The position numbers and the translations under genes are program-made. 34,708 bases of DNA from CAZRNB01 sp964601355. Its GTDB lineage: Bacteria > Planctomycetota > Phycisphaerae > Sedimentisphaerales > Anaerobacaceae. The stretch lies in contig CAZRNB010000016.1 of the NCBI GenBank assembly GCA_964601355.1, positions 1-34,708 on the forward strand, read 5' to 3'. This document shows positions 1 through 6,016 of the stretch, one piece after another. Under the pieces are notes generated by a model that worked only from the letters and a program-made list of their open reading frames with translations, was not told the DNA's origin and made no database searches. Numbering within the stretch: the stretch's first letter is position 1; each line of letters opens with the position of its first letter.

Positions 1-78
1 TTTGATGTGCATTTTCAGGCATGGCTCACACCGCATAGCTACCGAAAAGTAGTAAGCAGTATTTAGTCGTTGGTATTT

Positions 79-256
79 AGAGCCTATCCGAATAACCAGT
101 TCTATTGCGGCCGGCTGCAAAGTTTGATGCCTGCGTTGTCGGCCAAAAATGTCCTCACCGTGGCGTCAACCACGCCTCCGGGCATTTTTGGCCTGCCGCC
201 TTGTCCTCGAACTTTTCGCTCGGCCTCATAATGACCCGGTTATTCGGATATGCTCT
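79..256. repeat. MITE-like long imperfect palindrome
   Basis: The ends are inverted repeats: AGAGCCTATCCGAATAACC at 79-97 and the complement of AGAGCATATCCGAATAACC at 238-256. The arms also pair inward, for example GGCCAAAAATG (141-151) with CATTTTTGGCC (183-193) and GGCGT (162-166) with ACGCC (172-176). The whole 178 bases could fold into one long hairpin. It has no coding capacity. Short direct repeats GTATTT flank it (73-78 and 259-264) and might be a target-site duplication. It looks like a non-autonomous interspersed element. Confidence 0.6.
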
Positions 257-265
257 TAGTATTTA

Positions 266-306
266 GCTAATGACCAGCGACTAACGACCAGCGACTATCG
301 ACTACG
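266..306. repeat. degenerate tandem repeat (CGACTAACGACCAG type)
   Basis: Near-tandem units read TGACCAGCGACTAACGACCAGCGACTATCGACTACGG in pieces, with a period of about 7 or 14 bases. It resembles the heptamer tandem repeats found elsewhere in the window (1981-2010, 19508-19540, 22541-22574, 31003-31050). The next stretch, 307-426, has no gene I can support. It ends in tandem GGGGTCA copies (421-440) that overlap the stop codon of selD. Confidence 0.45.
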
Positions 307-426
307 GACACGGAAGATATCGCTTTCAGTCTGCTCCTCACGGTTCAGATAATTCTTTAGAGACAGTCTCGGCGGGTTTGACAGCATCAGCACAGCAGCG
401 AACTTCCAAGGGTCTGTGGTCAGGGG

Positions 427-1692
427 TCAGGGGTCAGGGATTTTGGGTGAAGGTATTTTGCGGGTGCCGGTTGTTCGGATGTGAACAAGACCGCTGCCTT
501 TCCCGCTCCGGCTCCGGCCTTCGCCGAGACGAGTCCTAAGAACCTTGCCGATAATTGTAGCGGAGGAAACATTTTCGCTATGCAGGGCTTTCAAGAATTT
601 CTCGGCCTTATTTTCTGAAATCGCGATAAGCAGTCCTCCAGAAGTCTGAGCATCGTAACATATATCGATCATTTCCTGCGGGAGTGAATTGTCCACGACT
701 ATCCGCTCGCCACAGGATTCCTTGTTTCGCTCGATAGCTCCTGGTAATATCCCTGCCGCTGCGTATTCAAGCACACCGGCAAGCAGGGGGACGTCATCCC
801 AGACTATCTCGAACTCGACGCCGCTGGATAAAGCCATCTCCGCCAGGTGGCCGCACAGAGCAAAACCTGTCACGTCAGTACAAGCGTGTGCGCCGAAACG
901 TACCATTAATTGCGACGCAGCTTTATTGAGCGTGGTCATTGACTGCTCTGCCTCTTTGACACTTTGTTTTGAAGCTCGATCAATTTGTGCGGCAAAAGCG
1001 ATTATTCCTGTGCCGAGCGGCTTGGTCAGAATAAGCACATCGCCTGGGCGTGCGGCGGCGTTGGTGACAATTTTGTCCTTATCTATTAAGCCGGTGACGG
1101 CAAAGCCGGCTTTGATTTCTGGGTCGTTGATGCTGTGGCCGCCGATAATAGCCACACCTGCTTCATTCATCTTATCTATGCCGCCACGCAGGATTTCGCT
1201 CATTACATTATCAGGAACCTTGCGAGCAGGGAATCCGATTACCGAAAGGGCTGTCATTGGTGTTCCACCCATAGCATAGATGTCACTTACGGAGTTTGCT
1301 GCTGCAACCTGACCAAACGTATAGGGATCATCCACTGAAGGCGTAAAGACATCCACCGTCTGTACAAGGGCTTGACCATCACCCATATCATATATGCCGG
1401 CATCGTCACCTGCCGGTACGCCAACCAGCACGCGAGGGTCGTCAATAGAGGGCAAATTTTTTAAGACCTGCTTGAGAAATGCCTGGTCTATCTTTGAGGC
1501 GCAGCCGGCTTTTTCCACCAGTTTTGTTAGCCGTACCGGCCCGGTCGGGGCTTCGAGCCGTTCACCGGCGCACAGACAAATATCCTTTTCTTTGAAAAGG
1601 TTGCATGGGCAGGGCTTCTTAGGGTCACAGATACAATGTCCGAGCCTGATAGAACGCTGCATCACCCGTTTTCGTCTTTCTGCATTTATCAT
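427..1692 (-). CDS. selD: selenide, water dikinase (selenophosphate synthetase), Cys form
   Basis: SelD makes selenophosphate from selenide and ATP, the selenium donor for Sec-tRNA synthesis. The 421-residue product has the catalytic region KAGCASK with Cys64 at the Sec/Cys site and Lys67 matching the catalytic lysine. It also has GDDAGIYDMG, AMGGTPMTALSVIG, IIGGHSI, TKPLGTG, TDVTGFALCGHL and QTSGGLL, all expected for the family. The first 50 residues are unusual: three CxC pairs (C20/C22, C28/C30, C39/C41) sit before the normal start of the domain. This Cys-rich extension is absent from E. coli SelD. The C-terminus carries repeat-derived sequence: a 32-base interspersed repeat at 502-533 and GGGGTCA copies at the stop. 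The gene is divergent from selA. AGAGG precedes the ATG. Confidence 0.95.
   Translation of the reverse strand: MINAERRKRVMQRSIRLGHCICDPKKPCPCNLFKEKDICLCAGERLEAPTGPVRLTKLVEKAGCASKIDQAFLKQVLKNLPSIDDPRVLVGVPAGDDAGIYDMGDGQALVQTVDVFTPSVDDPYTFGQVAAANSVSDIYAMGGTPMTALSVIGFPARKVPDNVMSEILRGGIDKMNEAGVAIIGGHSINDPEIKAGFAVTGLIDKDKIVTNAAARPGDVLILTKPLGTGIIAFAAQIDRASKQSVKEAEQSMTTLNKAASQLMVRFGAHACTDVTGFALCGHLAEMALSSGVEFEIVWDDVPLLAGVLEYAAAGILPGAIERNKESCGERIVVDNSLPQEMIDICYDAQTSGGLLIAISENKAEKFLKALHSENVSSATIIGKVLRTRLGEGRSRSGKGSGLVHIRTTGTRKIPSPKIPDP
502..533. repeat. 32-base dispersed repeat inside selD
   Basis: The segment CCCGCTCCGGCTCCGGCC followed by TTCGCCGAGACGAG recurs at 31075-31106 with two mismatches, as CCCGCTACGGCTTCGGCC followed by TTCGCCGAGACGAG. 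Here it lies in frame in the C-terminal part of selD and encodes part of the LGEGRSRSGKG tail. At the second site it lies in a hairpin upstream of tRNA-Leu. Confidence 0.6.
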
Positions 1693-1815
1693 TTTGGATA
1701 CCTCTTAACAACCGCTTGCTTTTATCTGCATATAATGTAGAATAACATATTGTTTCCCAAAAGGCCAGAAGCCGATGAATAAGCGTGTGTTTTGGATATC
1801 ACATTCTTGATTTTT
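1693..1815. promoter_or_regulatory. divergent selD / selA promoter region
   Basis: These 123 bases separate the two divergent Sec genes. On the minus strand TTGGGA, a 17-base spacer and CATTAT form a plausible sigma70-type promoter for selD. On the plus strand TATAAT is present at about 1733-1738, but a good -35 box at the right distance is not obvious. No riboswitch was recognised. Confidence 0.4.
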
Positions 1816-3318
1816 ATGGATAAGCAAAATGAACGATTGCTGCGGAAATTGCCTTCGGTAGATGCACTCTTGAAGGAGCCGGAGCTGCAAAGTTACCAGG
1901 CCAATATTGGCTGGAAGGCCGTCGTTGATTCTGTTCGCCGAGCGGTTGACAAGACTCGGGAACTTATTATTAAAACGACGGATGAAGGACGAGGGACGAA
2001 GGACGAGGGACTAGGCTTGCCGCATAGCATGGTACTAAATACAATGGATGAGGAATCAATTCGTCAAAAAATCATAGCTGACACTAAACTCCGACTCAAT
2101 GCTATCTTGAGACCGTACTACAGTAAGGCTGTAAATGCCACGGGCATAATTTTGCACACCGGGCTTGGCCGAGCGGTGCTGCCGGCAAAGGCACTACGCC
2201 AAATTCAAGATGAACTGTCAGGATATTCGCTATTGCAGTTGGATATTGAGACAGGCAAGCGATCAAGAAGAGATGAATGTATCGAGCAGCTTTTGCAATT
2301 ACTAACGGGTGCCGAGGCTGCTACAGTTGTCAATAATAATGCCGCTGCAACTTATATTGTTTTAAATACCGTTGCCAAAGGTAAAGAGGTTATCGTTTCG
2401 CGAGGCCAACTGGTTGAAATCGGCGGCTCATTCCGTCTGCCGGAAGTCATGGCGGCTTCCGGCGCTAAACTCGTCGAGGTCGGCACTACCAATAAGACCC
2501 ACCCGCACGACTACGTCAATGCAATTACCGAAAATACCGCAGCGATTTTACGTGTGCATCCGAGCAATTATAAGATTCAGGGTTTTGCTTCGGAAGTGCC
2601 GCTTGATGAGCTTGTTGAAATCGCCCATAAACGCAACCTCATTATGATTGATGATGTGGGTGCAGGTGCTCTCATTGATTTTTCGCAGTTTGGATTTGAG
2701 CCTGAGCCAACCCTGCCCGAATCGATAAGTAAAGGAGCCGACGTTGTTACCTCAAGCGCCGATAAGCTGATAGGCGCCTCACAGGCAGGAATCATTCTCG
2801 GGAAAACTGCGTTGATAAACGCGATACGGAAGAACCAGTTTGCTCGTATCGTTCGTGTCGGAAAGCTTACCCTGGCGGCATTGGAAGCTACCTTAAAACT
2901 TTTTCTTGATGAGTCTGTTGCTCTTCGGGAAGTCCCCACCTTGCAGATGCTAAAATGCAGCCTGCCGGAGATTACAAAACAGGCTAAACGCATAGTGTCA
3001 CAGTTGAGCAAGAGTATTTCCACTGCTGCTGTTACAACGATCTCCGGTTTTTCGCAAATGGGAAGCGGCTCATTGCCTGCCCAAAATCTGGCAACAATGC
3101 TGGTGGCTGTTCAGCCGAAGAATATTAGTGCAGAGTCACTTGCTCAGCGGCTTCGACTGCACAGCACGCCGATTTTTACCAGGATTCAAAATGATCAGGT
3201 TCTTATTGATCCGAGAACTCTTCGCGAGGGAGATGATAGGATAATTATTGACGCATTGACCGTAATTTTTAAAAACCAACGTAAAACGTTGGAAACCCCC
3301 AGCAGAGCTGGGGGCTAA
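1816..3318 (+). CDS. selA: L-seryl-tRNA(Sec) selenium transferase
   Basis: SelA is a PLP enzyme that converts Ser-tRNA(Sec) to Sec-tRNA(Sec) with selenophosphate. The start is the ATG at 1816; the frame is also open from a TTG at 1792, but family alignment favours MDKQNERLLRKLPSVDALL. The 500 residues include NATGIILHTGLGRA, VVNNNAAATY, SRGQLVEIGGSFRLPEVM, VGTTNKTH and the PLP-lysine motif SSADKLIGASQAG (Lys317). Two segments are repeat-derived. Residues about 54-68 come from a heptamer tandem repeat (1981-2010). The last residues (TLETPSRAGG) come from a double hairpin element spanning the stop (3276-3320). The gene leads the selA-selB-selenoprotein operon. Confidence 0.97.
   Translation: MDKQNERLLRKLPSVDALLKEPELQSYQANIGWKAVVDSVRRAVDKTRELIIKTTDEGRGTKDEGLGLPHSMVLNTMDEESIRQKIIADTKLRLNAILRPYYSKAVNATGIILHTGLGRAVLPAKALRQIQDELSGYSLLQLDIETGKRSRRDECIEQLLQLLTGAEAATVVNNNAAATYIVLNTVAKGKEVIVSRGQLVEIGGSFRLPEVMAASGAKLVEVGTTNKTHPHDYVNAITENTAAILRVHPSNYKIQGFASEVPLDELVEIAHKRNLIMIDDVGAGALIDFSQFGFEPEPTLPESISKGADVVTSSADKLIGASQAGIILGKTALINAIRKNQFARIVRVGKLTLAALEATLKLFLDESVALREVPTLQMLKCSLPEITKQAKRIVSQLSKSISTAAVTTISGFSQMGSGSLPAQNLATMLVAVQPKNISAESLAQRLRLHSTPIFTRIQNDQVLIDPRTLREGDDRIIIDALTVIFKNQRKTLETPSRAGG
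1981..2010. repeat. heptamer tandem repeat inside selA
   Basis: Units GGACGAG / GGACGAA repeat with a 7-base period and encode the hydrophilic stretch DEGRGTKDEG in an N-terminal linker of SelA. This belongs to the same family as 19508-19540, 19668-19698, 19882-19920, 22541-22574 and 31003-31050. Confidence 0.6.
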
Positions 3319-3320
3319 AA
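3276..3320. repeat. double hairpin repeat at the selA 3' end (CCCCC...GGGGGCTAAA family)
   Basis: Two hairpins lie side by side: CCAACGT-AAA-ACGTTGG (3276-3292), then CCCCCAGC-A-GAGCTGGGGG (3296-3314) flanked by AAA and CTAAAA. The selA stop codon lies in the CTAAA flank. The second hairpin and its flanks recur at 20425-20450, 22250-22280 and 27721-27750, with a looser copy at 31065-31123. It is probably an inserted element rather than a true terminator, because selB starts nine bases later. Confidence 0.65.
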
Positions 3321-3327
3321 TTTGGTT

Positions 3328-5292
3328 ATGGGCACATCGCAAATCAACATCACACTCGGCACAGCAGGCCATATTGACCACGGCAAAACTGCCCTTGTAA
3401 AATTGCTGACGGGCTGCGATACGGACCATCTAAAGATTGAAAAAGAACGCGGGATGTCTATCGAGCTTGGATTTGCACCATGCACAATCGCGGATTTGGA
3501 GATCGGTATAGTTGATGTACCAGGCCATGAAAACTTTATAAAGACAATGGTAGCAGGCGCAACCGGCATCGACGGTGTGATTTTCGTTGTCGCTGCCGAC
3601 GACGGCGTGATGCCGCAAACTCGCGAGCATCTCGACATTCTTACGTTGCTCGGAGTCAAACACGGCATTATTGCCCTGACGAAAGCAGATTGTGTCACGC
3701 CGGAACGATTGGAAATCGTTACTTCAGAAGTTAAAGAGTTTCTTACGGGGACATTTCTGCAAGATGCACCGATCCTTCCTATATCCAATATAACCGGCCA
3801 GGGCTTCGATGATTTTTACCAAGCTCTTAAGAAGCTTGTAAGCTCTATTGAGCCGAAGGAAACCAACGGCGTATTTCGGCTGCCGGTCGAAAGGGCGTTT
3901 TCGCTCAAAGGCTACGGCACGGTTGTTACCGGCATACCGGTTTCAGGCTCTATCAAAGTCGGCGATGAGGCAGTGCTTTTACCACACGGCTGCACGAGTC
4001 GCATAAAGGCGATACAGGTTTATAAGCGTAACAGTGACATCGCCATGGTTGGCCAGTGTGCCGCGATTAATGTTCCCCAGTTGGACTACAAGACTATCGA
4101 ACGCGGCAACGTTGTCACGGTCGGGGATTATTTTTCGCCGCAACAGTGGTATTTATGTGAGCTTCAGGCTCTTGAGCATACTAAATTCCCGCTTAAAAAC
4201 GGCAGCAGCGTTAAATTTCACACAGGTACTTCCGAGGTTGTCGCCGCGGTATATTTCCTGGAAGGACGAAGTCTCACAGCTGGTCAGCGTTGTCTTATTC
4301 AAGTCAGGCTGAATGTTCCCATTGTGGCTGGGCCGCGTGATAGTTTTATATTGCGGACCCTTTCGCCCGTCCGGACAATCGGCGGCGGAATGATTGTCGA
4401 AGCGATTCCAAACAAAATGAGGGCTAATCGCACCGAAGTATTGGAAGATGTTCGTTCCAGAGCAAAAGCAATAATCAAGGAAAATGATTTTGTTGAGTAT
4501 TGTATAAAAACTGCCGAAGCTTTTGCCGTGAGCGAAAGTGAAATATCACGCCGAGCAAAAATCCTGCCGGCGAGGCTAAAAGAAATACTTGTCAAACTGA
4601 CGGGCGAAGGCAGTGTGCTTGATTTGGATTCGAGAGTATATATCCATAGGGACACAATTGATAGTCTTCAGCAGCGATTGCTTAAAATTGTCGAGGACTT
4701 TCACCATGCTCAACATGAAAGTCCTGGGATAACGGCTGAGCAATTTTTGCAGGCGTCAAAATTGCCAAAGATTGTTTTCGATGGACTCCTTAACCGGATG
4801 TTATCAAGCGGCAGGCTCATGGAAAGAAAACATCGAATAGCTTTGCCGGAACATCGCGAAGCCTATAGCAAAGATGAAGAAAATCTGCTTACAAGCGTCG
4901 AATTGCTTTATAAGACTCGGTTTTTTAATCCGCCGATAGTCCAGGAAGTCATTGAAATCGTAGGGTGTGCATTGCACACCGACGAAAAAATGGTGGGCAG
5001 TGCCCACCCTACCTTTTTATCCGAGAAAGTTGAGAAAATTCTGAAGATACTGATTGAGCAGGAACGGCTCGTACGGGTAGAGAATGATTTGTTTTTTCAC
5101 GTTAAGGCTATCCAGAAGGCACAACAGATTTTGATTGAATTTATCAGTAAAGAAGGCAGGCTGGAAAGCGTGAAGTTTAAGTATCTGCTTGATACCACAC
5201 GAAAATTTGCGATACCGTTACTCGATTATTTTGACAAAGTTGGGGTGATACGACGAGTAGGGAATACACGCTATTTGAAAATCAATAATTGA
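3328..5292 (+). CDS. selB: selenocysteine-specific elongation factor
   Basis: SelB is the GTPase that carries Sec-tRNA(Sec) to the ribosome and binds the SECIS hairpin next to the UGA. The 654-residue product has the EF-Tu-like G motifs GHIDHGKT (residues 14-21), DVPGHENF and TKAD, then domains II-III and C-terminal winged-helix repeats. The ATG at 3328 is chosen over an upstream TTG (3322) because it gives the typical start (INITLGTAGHIDHGKT). It starts nine bases after the selA stop. A short palindromic repeat (4964-5011) is inserted in frame within the winged-helix region, encoding roughly residues 546-562. The stop is UGA; the frame stays open from it to the next ATG at 5317, but no SECIS-like hairpin follows, so I treat it as a true stop. 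Confidence 0.97.
   Translation: MGTSQINITLGTAGHIDHGKTALVKLLTGCDTDHLKIEKERGMSIELGFAPCTIADLEIGIVDVPGHENFIKTMVAGATGIDGVIFVVAADDGVMPQTREHLDILTLLGVKHGIIALTKADCVTPERLEIVTSEVKEFLTGTFLQDAPILPISNITGQGFDDFYQALKKLVSSIEPKETNGVFRLPVERAFSLKGYGTVVTGIPVSGSIKVGDEAVLLPHGCTSRIKAIQVYKRNSDIAMVGQCAAINVPQLDYKTIERGNVVTVGDYFSPQQWYLCELQALEHTKFPLKNGSSVKFHTGTSEVVAAVYFLEGRSLTAGQRCLIQVRLNVPIVAGPRDSFILRTLSPVRTIGGGMIVEAIPNKMRANRTEVLEDVRSRAKAIIKENDFVEYCIKTAEAFAVSESEISRRAKILPARLKEILVKLTGEGSVLDLDSRVYIHRDTIDSLQQRLLKIVEDFHHAQHESPGITAEQFLQASKLPKIVFDGLLNRMLSSGRLMERKHRIALPEHREAYSKDEENLLTSVELLYKTRFFNPPIVQEVIEIVGCALHTDEKMVGSAHPTFLSEKVEKILKILIEQERLVRVENDLFFHVKAIQKAQQILIEFISKEGRLESVKFKYLLDTTRKFAIPLLDYFDKVGVIRRVGNTRYLKINN
4964..5011. 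repeat. palindromic repeat inserted in frame in selB
   Basis: GTAGGGTGTGCATTGCACACC and, after a short spacer, GGTGGGCAGTGCCCACCCTAC form nested palindromes whose outer GTAGGGTG and CACCCTAC ends pair. It encodes VGCALHTDEKMVGSAHPT in the SelB winged-helix region. Related fragments are GGGCGTGCATTGCACATC at 7106-7123 and GTAGGGTGGGGCTTGCCCCACC at 22853-22874. Confidence 0.6.
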
Positions 5293-5316
5293 ATTGAAAA
5301 TTTACGAGGACGAAAA

Positions 5317-5586
5317 ATGCGTTACGGCAAAATATCTGCGATTCTGCTCAGTATTTCTATCGTCACTATCTTTGCTTCGGCTGTTCTTCGCCCTGGGTGA
5401 GGCAGTCCTCTTGCAATCCTTGGAGGATTGCTGATAGTGCTTACATTTCCTTTAGCTTTGGTATTAGGCATAGTGGGAATTGTTCGAGATAACCGCAAGT
5501 CTCTTGCGATTATAACTACTGTTATTGCAGGTGCCTTTGTTCTCTTATATCTGTATGCAATTGGAATTAGCATTATGTGTAGATAG
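5317..5586 (+). CDS. candidate small membrane selenoprotein (PGU family)
   Basis: The reading frame from ATG 5317 to TAG 5584-5586 is broken only by a UGA at 5398-5400 (codon 28). Read as Sec it gives 89 residues: helix 1 (about 6-24), LRPGUGSP, helix 2 (about 30-55), the basic turn RDNRK, and helix 3 (about 64-86) ending MCR. By the positive-inside rule Sec28 lies just outside the membrane after helix 1, and Cys88 also ends outside. GAGG sits eight bases before the ATG. The gene is 24 bases after selB, so it is probably in the selAB operon. The minus-strand protein 31381-31983 repeats PGUxxPxxxLGxxL with identical spacing. A hairpin with a UGG triloop follows the UGA. I do not recognise the family. 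The alternative, a decayed gene, is less likely given the conserved sequence past the UGA. Confidence 0.8.
5398..5431 (+). promoter_or_regulatory. SECIS-like element with recoded UGA
   Basis: UGA at 5398-5400 is followed by 12 bases and a perfect 8 bp stem GCAATCCT/AGGATTGC (5413-5420, 5424-5431) closing the triloop TGG (5421-5423). The loop begins 20 bases after the UGA. A G in the loop and this distance fit the known bacterial SECIS pattern. Confidence 0.75.
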
Positions 5587-5587
5587 T

Positions 5588-5729
5588 TTCTGTTGCGGAT
5601 ACCGGTTTTTGTCATTCCCGCGCAGTGCCTGCCCTGAGCGATAGCCGAATGGGCGGGAATCCATTTTTTCGACATGGATACCTGCTTTTGCAGGTATGAC
5701 ATTTTCGTTTTTATTCTTTCCGCAACAGG
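5588..5729. repeat. inverted-repeat element with GTCATTCCCGC / GCGGGAAT module
   Basis: The ends CTGTTGCGG (about 5589-5597) and CCGCAACAG (about 5720-5728) are inverted repeats. Inside are CATTCCCGC...GCGGGAATCC arms and the hairpin ACCTGCTTTTGCAGGT. Nothing in it looks coding. It lies directly after the small selenoprotein stop codon and may also end that transcript, but no clear T-tract terminator is present. Confidence 0.5.
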
Positions 5730-6016
5730 AGCTAACTAAAAATTGCTATTTACAGTATATCCAGAGTATTTGAAACATTATAAAAGATTTGTACCATAAT
5801 TTCCAAAATAATTTTACCCCGTTGGAATGCCCCTTGGCTTTCCGTTGGGATGAAAATATTTAATTCCTTTATGGTGAACACGGTGTATAATGCCCCGCGT
5901 GAGTTCTGTTAGAAGGTTGAAGGGTTTCTAACGGGGTTTACGAATGCACAAACAATCTTTGTAGGTTATTATAATTGAACGAACTGATAGTTCAGTTTTT
6001 TTCTTAAAGTCTAAAC
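5730..6016 (+). promoter_or_regulatory. leader region of the arabinan-hydrolase genes
   Basis: There is no gene in these 287 bases. Two hairpins are visible. One pairs GTTAGAA with TTTCTAAC at about 5909-5934, enclosed by CCCC and GGGG. The other, GAACT-GAT-AGTTC followed by a T-run (about 5983-6003), looks like an intrinsic terminator or attenuator just before the GH43 start. No confident promoter could be chosen. Confidence 0.35.

Noticed and set aside
266..306. CRISPR-like short repeats
   Set aside because: The unit is about 7 or 14 bases without spacers; it is a tandem repeat, and no cas gene is in the window.
300..429. Open frame after the selD UGA stop (WKFAAVLMLSNPPRLSLKNYLNREE...)
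   Set aside because: The sequence between is tandem GGGGTCA repeat, there is no hairpin of the shared SECIS type, and two frames look equally coding. It may be a remnant but cannot be supported.
5290..5316. UGA stop of selB with the frame open into the next gene, as if selB itself were recoded
   Set aside because: No hairpin with a UGG loop follows, GAGG and an ATG are well placed for the next gene, and SelB is already full length at this stop.
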